Origin: Arthrobacter pullicola
GTDB lineage: Bacteria; Actinomycetota; Actinomycetes; Actinomycetales; Micrococcaceae
Assembly (NCBI RefSeq): GCF_014836875.1
Contig: NZ_JACSQC010000007.1
Location: 2,555-66,554 of the forward strand
Reading direction: 5' to 3'
DNA: 64,000 nt
This document shows, piece by piece, positions 36,833 through 46,892 of the stretch; the stretch's first letter is position 1; each line of letters begins with the position of its first letter. Both the position numbers and the translations under genes were made by a program. The notes under the pieces were generated by a model. That model made no database searches. It was not told the DNA's origin and was given only the letters and a program-made list of their open reading frames with translations.

Positions 36833-36846
36833 ACAGTCGGTTACGG

Positions 36847-36863
36847 ATACCCAGTAGGGGTAT
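36847..36863. promoter_or_regulatory. CsoR-type copper box 2
   Basis: ATACCC-AGTAG-GGGTAT, starting 31 bp (three turns) after box 1 and ending 21 nt before the copZ start. The overlapping TATATG (36861-36866) might be the -10. Confidence 0.8.
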
Positions 36864-36884
36864 ATGTCGATGAGAGGAAACGCG

Positions 36885-37097
36885 ATGACCACGAACGAAT
36901 ACCAGGTGACCGGAATGACCTGCGGGCACTGTGAACTGTCGGTCCGCGAAGAGGTTGAGCAGATCCCCGGCGTCGAAGACATTCAGGTCAGTGCCCAGAC
37001 CGGCCGGCTCGCCGTGACGGCGTCTGAGCCGCTCGATGATTCCAAGGTCCTGGCCGCGGTGGAGGAGGCGGGCTATTCGGCGGTGCGGACAGCATGA
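36885..37097 (+). CDS. copZ: CopZ-like copper chaperone (HMA domain)
   Basis: 70 aa from ATG 36885 behind AGAGGAAA. Single ferredoxin-like heavy-metal-associated domain: YQVTGMTCGHCELSVREEVEQIPGVEDIQVSAQTGRLAVTA, with Cu(I)-binding Cys in MTCGHC (~12 and 15). It should carry Cu(I) to the CopA ATPase encoded two genes downstream. Its stop overlaps the next gene by 4 nt (ATGA). Two CsoR boxes in the promoter imply induction by copper. Confidence 0.92.
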   Translation: MTTNEYQVTGMTCGHCELSVREEVEQIPGVEDIQVSAQTGRLAVTASEPLDDSKVLAAVEEAGYSAVRTA

Positions 37098-38098
37098 ATG
37101 CCGGCGCTCGCCTGGCGCTCTATGGTGCCGGGCTGGTGGTGGTGTTCGGCGGTGCGTTCGGAATCGCCGGAGCCGTTGCGCCTGAGAACGCGGTCACCGG
37201 CTGGATGGAAGAAGGCCGGTCCGGAGGGAATGCGATGACGGACCACGCCGAAGGCCCGGGCTCCGCGGGCACCGAGCCTGCCGCGGCCGCCCCGGACGCT
37301 GTGAAGGGACTCGCCGCCGGCGTCGGCGGTTATCTGCTTTCACCCGTCCAGGCGCCCGAAACAGCGGGGCAGCCCGGCACGCTGAGCTTCCAGATCCAGG
37401 ATGCCGCCGGCAATCCGGTCAGGGAATACGAAACCTCGCACGACAGGGACCTGCATTTGATTGTGGCCCGGACGGACGGCAGTCTGTTCCGCCATGTCCA
37501 CCCGGTGCTGGATGAGTCAACGGGCACCTGGTCGGCACCATGGGAGTGGGCTGAAGCCGGGAGCTACCGGGTGTTCGCTGACTTCACGCCTACGGCTGCC
37601 GAATCCGGCGCGGCTTCACTGACCCTGACACGCACGGTGCAGGTGGCCGGGGAGTTCACGCCGGCAGCGCCGCAGCCAACAAGGGTTGACCAGGTGGATG
37701 GCTTCACCGTCTCGCTCGACGGCGACATGGTGGCCGGGTCCTCGAACCCCCTCACCCTCTCGGTTGCCCGGGACGGCGAACCCGTAACCACCCTGGAACC
37801 GTATCTTGGCGCCTTTGGCCACCTCGTCGCGCTTCGCGACGGCGACCTCGCCTATCTGCACGTCCACGCCGAGGGGGAGACCCCGGAAGCGGGGCAGACA
37901 GCCGGGCCGGATATCCGGTTCGCCGCCCAGGTTCCCACCGCCGGACGGTACCTGCTCTATCTGGACTTCCAGGTTGACGGCCAGGTCCACACCGCCGAGT
38001 TTGTGCTGGACGCGGCGCACAGCCGCAGCAACAGCACCACCGGCAACACGGAATCCACCGACACCGGGAGTGGGCCGCATTCGGAGCCCGGCCACTAA
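37094..38098 (+). CDS. Membrane-anchored His-rich protein of the copper operon
   Basis: 334 aa. An N-terminal helix (LALYGAGLVVVFGGAFGIAGAVA) anchors or exports it; the rest should lie outside the membrane. Two beta-rich Ig-like stretches each carry HxH motifs: LFRHVHPVLDESTGTW (~138) and GAFGHLVALRDGDLAYLHVHAEGE (~240-263), plus a His-containing end (PHSEPGH). Met/His clusters of this kind often bind copper. I recognise no enzyme motif and the family has no established name to me. ATG start overlaps copZ; copA follows 45 nt later, so a periplasmic-side copper-binding role in efflux is the best inference. Confidence 0.78.
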   Translation: MNAGARLALYGAGLVVVFGGAFGIAGAVAPENAVTGWMEEGRSGGNAMTDHAEGPGSAGTEPAAAAPDAVKGLAAGVGGYLLSPVQAPETAGQPGTLSFQIQDAAGNPVREYETSHDRDLHLIVARTDGSLFRHVHPVLDESTGTWSAPWEWAEAGSYRVFADFTPTAAESGAASLTLTRTVQVAGEFTPAAPQPTRVDQVDGFTVSLDGDMVAGSSNPLTLSVARDGEPVTTLEPYLGAFGHLVALRDGDLAYLHVHAEGETPEAGQTAGPDIRFAAQVPTAGRYLLYLDFQVDGQVHTAEFVLDAAHSRSNSTTGNTESTDTGSGPHSEPGH

Positions 38099-38143
38099 TC
38101 TGCCAACCCGCCCCAGCAAACCAGCTAAACGAAGGAACACTAC

Positions 38144-40408
38144 ATGAGCACCTCAACATCCCCGGGCGTGGGTACCGGCATCGAGCTGGAGATCGGCGGA
38201 ATGACCTGTGCCTCCTGCGCCATGCGGATCGAGAAAAAGCTCAACAAGCTCGACGGCGTCACGGCAACCGTGAACTACGCGACCGAGAAAGCGAAGGTCA
38301 CCGTCCCGGAAGGCTATGATCCCGCGCAGCTGATCGCCGAGGTCGAAAAAACCGGGTACACCGCCGTCATGCCCGCACCCAGGCGCGGCAAGGACGACGG
38401 CGCTGCCGCCGCCGGGGACGAAGATCCGGAGCTGATATCGCTCCGCCACCGGCTGATCGGGTCAGTGGTGCTCACCGTCCCGGTGATCGCCATGGCCATG
38501 ATCCCGGCCCTGCAGTTCACCTACTGGCAGTGGGCGTCCCTGGCGCTCGCCGCCCCGGTGATCGTCTGGGGAGCCTGGCCCTTCCACAAAGCGGCCTGGG
38601 CAAACCTCAAGCAGGGTGCCGCCACCATGGACACGCTCATCTCCATGGGCACCTCAGCCGCGTTCCTCTGGTCCCTGTACGCGCTGTTCTTCGGCACCGC
38701 CGGCACCCCCGGCATGACCCACCCCTTCGAGTTCGCCCTGGCACCGTCCGACGGCGCCGCGAACATCTACCTCGAAGTCGGGGCGGGGGTCACCATGTTC
38801 ATCCTGGCCGGCCGCTACTTCGAGAAGCGGTCCAAGAAACAGGCCGGTGCCGCCCTGCGCGCGCTCCTCGAACTCGGCGCGAAGGAAGTCTCCCTGCTGC
38901 GCAGCGGGGTAGAGACGAAGATCCCCGTCGAGGAGCTGCAGGCCGGGGATGAGTTCATCGTGCGCCCGGGCGAGAAGATCGCCACCGACGGAGTGGTGGT
39001 TTCCGGCACGTCCGCCGTGGACGCCTCGATGCTCACCGGAGAATCGGTGCCGGTCGAAGTGGCCGAAGGCGACACCGTCACCGGTGCCACCACCAACGCC
39101 GGCGGCCGGCTCGTCGTTCGGGCCACCAGGGTCGGCTCCGACACCCAGCTTGCACAGATGGCGAAGCTGGTCGAGGACGCCCAGACCGGCAAGGCCGAAG
39201 TGCAGCGGCTGGCGGACCGGATCTCCGGCGTGTTTGTGCCAGTCGTCATCGTGATCGCCGTGATCGCCCTCGGTGGCTGGCTTGGTGCGGGCTTCCCCGT
39301 CACCGCAGCCTTCACCGCAGCTGTTGCTGTCCTCGTAATCGCCTGCCCCTGCGCGCTGGGGCTGGCAACGCCGACAGCGCTGTTGGTCGGAACCGGCCGC
39401 GGGGCCCAGATGGGTGTGCTCATCAAGGGCCCGGAGATCCTGGAATCGACCCGCAGGGTGGACACGGTCGTCCTGGACAAAACCGGCACAGTCACGACCG
39501 GCAAGATGACACTGGTCGACGCCGTTGTTGAGCCCGGTACCGGCCGGGCAGAGCTGCTGCGGCTGGCCGGCGCCTTGGAGGATGCGTCCGAGCACCCGAT
39601 CGCGCAGGCGATTGCCCGGGGTGCCACCCAGGAGGTGGGCGCGCTGCCGGCCGCTGAGGACTTCACCAACGTTGAAGGCAAGGGCGTCCAGGGCGTTGTC
39701 GACGGGCACGCCGTCGTGGTTGGCCGTGAGTCACTGCTCGCCGAATGGTCCCTGAAGCTCAGCCCCGAGGTAGCCGCAGCGAAGGCGCAGGCCGAAGGTG
39801 AAGGCAAGACCGTGGTCGCGGTGGGCTGGGACGGGCAGGCCCGCGGCATCCTGGTCGTGGCGGACACGGTCAAACCAACCAGCGCCGAAGCCATTGCACA
39901 GTTCAAGGCGATCGGCCTCACCCCGGTCCTGCTTACCGGCGACAACGAGGCCGTTGCCAGGCAGATCGCCGCCGAAGTAGGCATCGACGAGGTGATCGCC
40001 GAGGTTCTCCCGCAGGACAAGGTTGACGTCGTCCGCCGGCTGCAGGGCGACGGCAAGGTTGTCGCCATGATTGGCGACGGCGTCAACGACGCCCCAGCCC
40101 TGGCCCAGGCCGATCTTGGCCTGGCCATGGGCACCGGTGCCGACGTCGCTATCGAAGCCTCCGACATCACCCTGGTGCGCGGCGACCTGCGCAGCGCGGT
40201 GGATGCCATCCGGCTCTCCCGGAGGACGCTCGGAACCATCAAGACCAACCTGTTCTGGGCCTTTGCCTACAACGTCGCGGCGGTACCGGTCGCCGCGCTC
40301 GGCATGCTCAATCCCATGCTCGCCGGAGCTGCCATGGCACTGTCCAGCGTCTTTGTGGTCGGTAACAGCCTGCGGCTGCGCGGCTTCAAAAGCACCGCCA
40401 AGCAGTGA
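38144..40408 (+). CDS. copA: Copper-exporting P1B-type ATPase
   Basis: 754 aa. N-terminal HMA domain with GMTCASC (~19-25), eight membrane helices, the actuator motif [10 protein letters not shown] (~305), CPC in the sixth helix ([22 protein letters not shown], ~400), phosphorylation motif DKTGTVTTG (Asp ~444), the P1B His-Pro in [29 protein letters not shown] (~644), and the C-terminal helices with [16 protein letters not shown]. These Asn/Met/Ser residues mark the Cu(I) subclass. Last gene of the CsoR-boxed operon copZ-X-copA. Confidence 0.96.
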   Translation: MSTSTSPGVGTGIELEIGGMTCASCAMRIEKKLNKLDGVTATVNYATEKAKVTVPEGYDPAQLIAEVEKTGYTAVMPAPRRGKDDGAAAAGDEDPELISLRHRLIGSVVLTVPVIAMAMIPALQFTYWQWASLALAAPVIVWGAWPFHKAAWANLKQGAATMDTLISMGTSAAFLWSLYALFFGTAGTPGMTHPFEFALAPSDGAANIYLEVGAGVTMFILAGRYFEKRSKKQAGAALRALLELGAKEVSLLRSGVETKIPVEELQAGDEFIVRPGEKIATDGVVVSGTSAVDASMLTGESVPVEVAEGDTVTGATTNAGGRLVVRATRVGSDTQLAQMAKLVEDAQTGKAEVQRLADRISGVFVPVVIVIAVIALGGWLGAGFPVTAAFTAAVAVLVIACPCALGLATPTALLVGTGRGAQMGVLIKGPEILESTRRVDTVVLDKTGTVTTGKMTLVDAVVEPGTGRAELLRLAGALEDASEHPIAQAIARGATQEVGALPAAEDFTNVEGKGVQGVVDGHAVVVGRESLLAEWSLKLSPEVAAAKAQAEGEGKTVVAVGWDGQARGILVVADTVKPTSAEAIAQFKAIGLTPVLLTGDNEAVARQIAAEVGIDEVIAEVLPQDKVDVVRRLQGDGKVVAMIGDGVNDAPALAQADLGLAMGTGADVAIEASDITLVRGDLRSAVDAIRLSRRTLGTIKTNLFWAFAYNVAAVPVAALGMLNPMLAGAAMALSSVFVVGNSLRLRGFKSTAKQ

Positions 40409-40444
40409 CGCAGTACGGGTAGCGGAACGGGCGAGGGACAAAGG

Positions 40445-40624
40445 ATGACGATTCCACAGCCGAAGGCGGAGCTGGCGCAGGCAATCTGGCGTCGGGAACT
40501 CGAACAACCCCTGTCTCAGAACAGCCAGCTGCAGGGGTTGACAGCCGGACAGGGGTACAGCGGTCCGGTCCATAATCCGCCGGGGCAGCGGCACCCGGGT
40601 GACTGCCGGCGTCCGCACTGCTAG
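40445..40624 (+). CDS. Small ORF downstream of copA, uncertain
   Basis: 59 codons, ATG 40445 to TAG, inside the 276-nt gap between copA and the SDR gene. The product starts MTIPQPKAELAQAIWRRELE, plausibly helical, and ends in a Pro/Gly/His/Cys-rich stretch. AAAGG is too close to the ATG to be a good ribosome site. TTGACA at 40538 resembles a -35 but no correctly spaced -10 follows. It may be a real small protein, a remnant, or a chance frame. Confidence 0.25.
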   Translation: MTIPQPKAELAQAIWRRELEQPLSQNSQLQGLTAGQGYSGPVHNPPGQRHPGDCRRPHC

Positions 40625-40684
40625 CGTTCTTCCACCGGGAACCGGTCTGGGCTCCCGCGTCTGCCTCACGACAGGAGCCGGTCC

Positions 40685-41452
40685 ATGGCCGCTGACGCGC
40701 AAAAGGTCATCATCCACGGCGCCGGCGGTGCGATCGGCGGTGCAGTGGCGGAGGAATTCGCCCGGCAGGGCGCGGAGCTGTTTCTTGCCGGACTGCACCT
40801 GAACTCCGTGAACGCAACAGCGGCCAGGATCCGTGCGGCCGGCGGGGAAGGCGTGCACGTGAGCGAAGTGGATGCCTACGATCCGCTGGCAGTGGAAGCC
40901 CATGCCAACGCCGTCGTGGATGAGGCGGGCAGGGTCGACGTGATGCTCAATGCCGTATCCATTCCGCTGATCCAAGGGACCCCGCTGCTTGACATGGCGG
41001 TGGAGGATGTCACTGCTCCGGCAGCGGCCTGGCTGCGGACCCAGTTCATCACGGCGAGGGCAGCAGCAGCTCACATGGTGCCGCGGGGGAGCGGGACCAT
41101 CCTGACGCTCTCTGCCTCACCGGCACGGGTTGCGATCGCCGGGGTGGGCGGCTTCGCTGCGGCTTGCTCTGCCGTTGAGGCGCTGACCCGCACCCTCGCC
41201 GCCGAGGTTGGGCCCGCCGGTGTCCGCGTGGTCTGCCTGCGTCCCCAGCGCATCCTGGAAACCATCGGCAGCACCCCGGACCTGCCCATGCCCTTGGACG
41301 ACTTCACCCGGTTCCTGGAATCCCTGACCACCACGGGTAAACTTCCCACGCTCAGCGACGTGGCCAAGGCTGCAGTCTTCCTGGCCCAGGGCGGCGCGGA
41401 AAGTCTGAACGGTTCCGTCCTCAACCTGACCGCCGGCATGAGCACGGACTGA
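40685..41452 (+). CDS. SDR-fold protein lacking the catalytic Tyr-Lys
   Basis: 255 aa. The Rossmann turn is VIIHGAGGAIGGAVAEEFARQGAELFLAGL, and VMLNAVSIPLIQG stands for the NNAG strand. The active-site helix, normally YxxxK, reads VGGFAAACSAVEALTRTLAAEVGPAGVRV here: Tyr is Phe and Lys is Cys, although the preceding Ser is present (LTLSASPARV). The C-terminal GSVLNLTAGMSTD is SDR-like. It probably binds a nucleotide but may not be an oxidoreductase. The next gene starts 14 nt later, so both may be co-transcribed. Confidence 0.82.
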   Translation: MAADAQKVIIHGAGGAIGGAVAEEFARQGAELFLAGLHLNSVNATAARIRAAGGEGVHVSEVDAYDPLAVEAHANAVVDEAGRVDVMLNAVSIPLIQGTPLLDMAVEDVTAPAAAWLRTQFITARAAAAHMVPRGSGTILTLSASPARVAIAGVGGFAAACSAVEALTRTLAAEVGPAGVRVVCLRPQRILETIGSTPDLPMPLDDFTRFLESLTTTGKLPTLSDVAKAAVFLAQGGAESLNGSVLNLTAGMSTD

Positions 41453-41466
41453 GGCGGCTGCAGGCA

Positions 41467-42579
41467 ATGAATGGACGACGGCGTTTGACGGCCTGGATCG
41501 CAGCCGCCGCAATCACCGCCGGCGCTGGAGCGGGCTGCACGCCGGAATCGCCGGAAGTGCCGGCGGCCTCCCCGGCCTCCCCGGGAGAGGAAGCGACCAG
41601 AGGAACCGCCACCGGGGCGGACAGCGCACCGGAAGTCCTCGCCACGGGTCTCGACGCGCCCTGGTCGATCGCTTTCCATAACGGGACCGCACTGATCAGC
41701 GAACGTGATACCGCCCGCATCCTGGAACTCGGCGGTGACGGAAACCTGCGTGAGGCCGGCACCATCACCGACGCTGCCGGGCGGGGCGAAGGCGGCCTTC
41801 TTGGCATCGCTGTGCAAGATGGATTCCTCTACGCCTATGTCACCGCCGGTGCGGAGAACCGCATTGAGCGCCGTGCATTGACCGGATCCCCAGGCTCCCT
41901 GGCCCTCGGCTCACCCGACACGGTCCTGGACGGGATCCCTGCCGGTCCCACCCACAACGGAGGCCGGATCGCGTTCGGTCCGGACGGGCAGCTGTACGCC
42001 ACCACGGGCGACGCCGGGAACCGGGACAGTGCGCAGGATACCCGGTCCCTGTCCGGCAAGATCCTGCGGATGACGCCCGACGGCGGAGTCCCGGCAGACA
42101 ATCCGCTTCCCGGATCGCTGGTCTACAGCTACGGGCACCGCAACCCGCAGGGCATCGCCTGGGACGCGGACGGCGTTCTCTACGCCAGTGAGTTCGGGCA
42201 GAACACCTGGGATGAACTGAACGTGATTCAGCCCGGCGGGAACTACGGCTGGCCGGAGGTGGAGGGCATTGCCGGCGTGGACGGCTATGTCGATCCCGTC
42301 CAGCAATGGGCGCCGGACCAAGCCAGTCCCAGCGGCATCGCCGTCGCGGGCGGGTCCCTCTTCATCGCGAATCTGCGGGGTGAGAGGCTCCGGCAGGTGC
42401 CGCTGGATGGACTGGGAACATCAGCGGAACACCTGACAAGCTGGTACGGGCGGCTGCGCGACGTCGTTAACGCACCAGACGGCACCCTCTGGATCCTGAC
42501 GAACAACACGGATGGGCGGGGCGATCCCGGGCTGGACGACGACCAGGTCCTCCGTCTTGACGCGGGTGAGGCGGGCTGA
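41467..42579 (+). CDS. PQQ-dependent sugar dehydrogenase-type lipoprotein
   Basis: 370 aa. The N-terminal signal MNGRRRLTAWIAAAAITAGAGAGC ends in a lipobox with Cys24, so it is a lipid-anchored extracellular protein, followed by a Pro/Ser/Thr linker. The six-bladed beta-propeller of soluble glucose/aldose dehydrogenases (GSDH family) is seen in LATGLDAPWSIAFHNGTALISERD, GEGGLLGIAV, PTHNGGRIAFGPDGQLYATTGDAGN (His near 165), YGHRNPQGIAWDADGVLYASEFGQNTWDELNVI and GGNYGWPEVEG. It may oxidise aldoses with PQQ; whether the host makes PQQ cannot be seen here. Confidence 0.88.
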   Translation: MNGRRRLTAWIAAAAITAGAGAGCTPESPEVPAASPASPGEEATRGTATGADSAPEVLATGLDAPWSIAFHNGTALISERDTARILELGGDGNLREAGTITDAAGRGEGGLLGIAVQDGFLYAYVTAGAENRIERRALTGSPGSLALGSPDTVLDGIPAGPTHNGGRIAFGPDGQLYATTGDAGNRDSAQDTRSLSGKILRMTPDGGVPADNPLPGSLVYSYGHRNPQGIAWDADGVLYASEFGQNTWDELNVIQPGGNYGWPEVEGIAGVDGYVDPVQQWAPDQASPSGIAVAGGSLFIANLRGERLRQVPLDGLGTSAEHLTSWYGRLRDVVNAPDGTLWILTNNTDGRGDPGLDDDQVLRLDAGEAG

Positions 42580-42583
42580 CCGC

Positions 42584-43213
42584 TCAGTCCAGGCTGAGCT
42601 GCATCAGCCACCGCATTTTGCCGCCGGAGGTGGACGTGGTTGGGACGATGCGCTGGAACCCGGCTGCTTCGAACAGCTCGGTGGTGCCGGTGTAGGCAAA
42701 CGCAGCGCTGATGCGCTCGCCTTGCGGATCTATCGGGTAGGCCTCGAGGACTGGTGCGCCCTGCGAGCGCGCGTAGCTGACCGCGCCGCCGAGCAGCTGA
42801 TGTGCCATACCCCGCCTGCGGAATTCAGGGCGGATGACCAGGCAGACAACACTCCACGCCGGGACGTCGTCCACGGCGGGAATGGTCTGCGAGTGTGCCA
42901 GCCGGGAGTGGGAGGCGCGCGGGCTGACCGAACACCAGCCGGCGGGCTCACCGTCAACGTAGGCGATGACTCCCGGAGGAACGCCGTCTTCGGCGTAGCG
43001 GCGCAGGCGTGCGGGGCGTTCTTCCCCCGTGAGGGCTCGGAATTCCTGAGGCGGGATCCGGTAGCTGAGGCACCAGCACGCCGCGGCGGCGGGATTCTGC
43101 GGCGACAGAATGGCGGTGAGGTCATCGAAGCGGTCCACGGTTGCCGGATGGACCTCAAAACTCCATTGCTTTGGGCCGTCGGGTTCCCGGGGTACGCGCG
43201 CATCGGCGTTCAT
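42584..43213 (-). CDS. GNAT-family N-acetyltransferase
   Basis: 209 aa from ATG 43213. The acetyl-CoA-binding signature is VVCLVIRPEFRRRGMAHQLLGGAVSYARSQGA (~122-153, RRRGMA pyrophosphate loop), followed by LEAYPIDPQGERISAAFAYTGTTELFEAAGFQRI. The N-terminal part has CWCLSYRIPPQEFRALTGEERPARLRRYAEDGVPPGVIAYVDGEPAGWCSVSPR, similar to proteins annotated as GNATs near drug-resistance genes. Substrate unknown. It is divergent from rox, and the intergenic region holds a rifamycin-associated element, so the two might be co-regulated. Confidence 0.82.
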   Translation of the reverse strand: MNADARVPREPDGPKQWSFEVHPATVDRFDDLTAILSPQNPAAAACWCLSYRIPPQEFRALTGEERPARLRRYAEDGVPPGVIAYVDGEPAGWCSVSPRASHSRLAHSQTIPAVDDVPAWSVVCLVIRPEFRRRGMAHQLLGGAVSYARSQGAPVLEAYPIDPQGERISAAFAYTGTTELFEAAGFQRIVPTTSTSGGKMRWLMQLSLD

Positions 43214-43226
43214 CGCCCCACTGTAA

Positions 43227-44903
<1,677 letters not shown>

Positions 44904-44913
44904 TCGTTTGGGG

Positions 44914-45321
44914 ATGACTTCCATCCAGCGCCTCCGTCCAGAGGGGCTCGTTGTGAGCCCTGCCTTCAGCCACGTTGCCGTTGTGCCGCCCGGAGCGGCC
45001 ACCATTTACATTGGCGGCCAGAACGCCGTTGATACCGCCGGTTCACTGATCGGCGGCAGCGACACCGGCGCGCAGTCGGCCCGGGCCCTGCAGAACGCCA
45101 AGACCGCGCTCGCGGCCGCCGGGGCGACCCTTGCCGACGTGGTGCAGTGGACCGTCCTTTTCACCGACGGCGCGGACCTGGCCGCGGGGTACGGGGCGGT
45201 GGCGCAGGAACTCGCCGCCGACGAGCCAGCCCTGGTGCTGGCCGCCCGTGTCAGCGAACTGGGTGTGCCGGGCGCACTGGTGGAGATCAGTGCCATCGCT
45301 GCCGTACTCCCTCACGGTTAG
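44914..45321 (+). CDS. RidA family (YjgF/YER057c/UK114) protein
   Basis: 135 aa from ATG 44914. RidA proteins hydrolyse reactive enamine/imine intermediates. The fold is shown by HVAVVPPGAATIYIGGQNAVDTAGSLIG, SARALQNAKTALAAAGATLADVVQWTVLFTDGADL, and LVLAARVSELGVPGALVEISAIAAV, with the conserved Glu near the C-terminus and the position-105 Arg-equivalent in AARVSELG. It starts 10 nt after rox, so it is probably in the rox transcript; whether it contributes to rifamycin breakdown is unknown. Confidence 0.88.
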   Translation: MTSIQRLRPEGLVVSPAFSHVAVVPPGAATIYIGGQNAVDTAGSLIGGSDTGAQSARALQNAKTALAAAGATLADVVQWTVLFTDGADLAAGYGAVAQELAADEPALVLAARVSELGVPGALVEISAIAAVLPHG

Positions 45322-45330
45322 GAGCTGGAT

Positions 45331-45714
45331 GTGTCTGCGGGAGTCTCAGCTTTTGCCGTGTCCTTGAACGTTCCCAACCCGGAAGCATCGGCGTCGTTCC
45401 TCACCGCTAACTTTGGCTATGGCGTAGAGATGCAGGATGAGGGTTTTGTCTCGCTCAAGCACCCCGACGGCGGCTCGAACATCATCTTCCTCCGCACCGG
45501 CCTGCCCACCTTCAAACCCGCTGATATCGCGGGCAGCGCCGGCGAGGGCCTCCTGTTGGTGCTGGTGGTCGAAGACCTCGATGAGCGCCACCGGCAGCTG
45601 TCTGCCCGGAGCGTGGAGGTGGTGACAGCCCCGGAAACGGAGCCATGGGGTGAACGTTTTTCCCAGTACCGCGATCCCAACGGACTCATAGTGCAGCTGG
45701 TGCAGTGGATGTAG
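45331..45714 (+). CDS. VOC-family protein (glyoxalase/bleomycin resistance-like)
   Basis: 127 aa from GTG 45331, 9 nt after the ridA stop. Typical VOC order: AFAVSLNVPNPEASASFLTANFGYGVEMQ, FVSLKHPDGGSNIIFLRTG, LVLVVEDLDERHRQLSARSVEVVTAPETEPWGERFSQYRDPNGLIVQLVQWM. The WGERFSQYRDPNG-Q segment is shared with drug- or toxin-binding VOC members. Apparently the third gene of the rox-ridA-voc unit. Function unresolved. Confidence 0.83.
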   Translation: MSAGVSAFAVSLNVPNPEASASFLTANFGYGVEMQDEGFVSLKHPDGGSNIIFLRTGLPTFKPADIAGSAGEGLLLVLVVEDLDERHRQLSARSVEVVTAPETEPWGERFSQYRDPNGLIVQLVQWM

Positions 45715-45728
45715 CAGGCATCACCGCG

Positions 45729-46118
45729 TCACTGGTGGGCCAGGACCTCCGCGTCGCGGGCGTCGTCGTAACTGTCCCGTGCTTCCAGGATGGTGGGAAC
45801 ATGGTTTTCGGCCCAGTTCCTCAGCTGGGCCAACGGCTCCAGCAGTGAACGGCCCGTGTCCGTGAGCTCGTAGTCGACTCTGGGCGGCACCTGAGGATGA
45901 ACGGTCCGGGAGATCAGGCCATCGCGCTCCAAAGCCCGCAGGGTCTGGGTGAGCACCTTGGGGCTCACCGCGCGGACCCTGGAGCGCAGGTCGGTGAACC
46001 GGACAGGCCCGTCGGCGAGAACCTGAACAATGAGTCCAGTCCACTTGTCACCGATGCGCTGGAAAATCACGCGCGACGGGCAGTCCGGGTCAAAGATATT
46101 CGGCTCATTAGTATCCAC
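45729..46118 (-). CDS. HxlR-family winged-helix regulator
   Basis: 129 aa, GTG start 46118. HxlR signature CPSRVIFQRIGDKWTGLIVQVLADGPVRFTDLRSRVRAVSPKVLTQTLRALERDGLISRTVHPQVPPRVDYELTDTGRSLLEPLAQLRNWAENH. The single Cys13 near the N-terminus is where redox- and electrophile-sensing HxlR members (YodB, QorR) carry their reactive thiol. Divergent from the NAD(P)-binding protein at 46215, with a clear inverted repeat in between. Confidence 0.9.
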   Translation of the reverse strand: MDTNEPNIFDPDCPSRVIFQRIGDKWTGLIVQVLADGPVRFTDLRSRVRAVSPKVLTQTLRALERDGLISRTVHPQVPPRVDYELTDTGRSLLEPLAQLRNWAENHVPTILEARDSYDDARDAEVLAHQ

Positions 46119-46146
46119 GAGGTAACTCAGTTTCTTTGAGGCTATC

Positions 46147-46163
46147 AGTATCCAAAAGATACT
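46147..46163. promoter_or_regulatory. Inverted repeat, probable HxlR operator
   Basis: AGTATC-CAAAA-GATACT, perfect 6-bp arms, 5-nt spacer, located between the start codons of the HxlR gene and its divergent partner. HxlR proteins such as YodB bind comparable AT-rich repeats. Confidence 0.65.
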
Positions 46164-46214
46164 CTCATGGTGTCAGAAGGACAGCAAGACGGATAGCAAT
46201 CCAGAGGAGCACTC

Positions 46215-46820
46215 ATGAAAATCGCCGTATATGGAGCCACGGGCATGGTTGGCAGTCAGATCGCCGCAGAGGCCCTGCGTCGCGGACATGACGTAACGGC
46301 TGTCTCCCGCCGTGTCTCGGAGGTTCCCGGAGCACTCAGCCGCCAGGCGGACCTCGCGGACGCTGAGACGTTCGCTGAGATTGCCGGTGCGCACGACGTC
46401 GTCGTCCTCGCCACGGGACCCAGCCGCACAGGCGGGGACCACAGTGAATGGCTGGAAGCGATGAAGCAGGCCTACGCCAGTGCCGGCAGCACGCGGCTGC
46501 TCGTAGTGGGCGGCGCCGGAGCCTTGGAGATCGACGGTAAGCGGCTCGTAGACACGGACGGGTTCCCGGAGGAATACCGGGCTGAGGCTCTCACCTTGGC
46601 TGAGGCCCACGAAGCGATCCTGGCTGCTCCGGCAGAGCTGGACTGGACCATGCTCGCCGCTGCGCCGGAGATTGCTCCGGGCGAACGAACGGGCGTCTAC
46701 GTCACTGCCAAGGACTCTCCGGCAGGCGACCGCATTTCCACCCAGGACTACGCGGTGGCCATGCTCGACGAAATTGACCGTCCCGCCCATCGCAAGGAGC
46801 GCTTCACCGCCGCGAACTAA
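46215..46820 (+). CDS. NAD(P)-binding protein (NmrA/SDR-like)
   Basis: 201 aa, ATG 46215 behind GAGGAG. Atypical SDR: MKIAVYGATGMVGSQIAAEALRRGHDVTAVSRR (GATGMVG nucleotide loop), VVVLATGPSR, RLLVVGGAGALEIDGKRLVD, EALTLAEAHEAILAAPAELDWTMLAAAPEIAPG, STQDYAVAMLDEIDRP. The Tyr-x-x-x-Lys pair is absent, as in quinone-oxidoreductase/NmrA-type members. With a divergent HxlR repressor, a role in quinone or electrophile response is the natural guess. Confidence 0.83.
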   Translation: MKIAVYGATGMVGSQIAAEALRRGHDVTAVSRRVSEVPGALSRQADLADAETFAEIAGAHDVVVLATGPSRTGGDHSEWLEAMKQAYASAGSTRLLVVGGAGALEIDGKRLVDTDGFPEEYRAEALTLAEAHEAILAAPAELDWTMLAAAPEIAPGERTGVYVTAKDSPAGDRISTQDYAVAMLDEIDRPAHRKERFTAAN

Positions 46821-46892
46821 CCGCCGGTTCGGCGCGGGGCCGCCCGGGTGTGGGTGGGGAAGGGTGGCACGGACCTCGCCTTCGCGGTGCCG

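Noticed and set aside
40538-40576. Promoter TTGACA ... CATAAT after copA
   Set aside because: The spacer is 27 nt, too long for a sigma70-type promoter.
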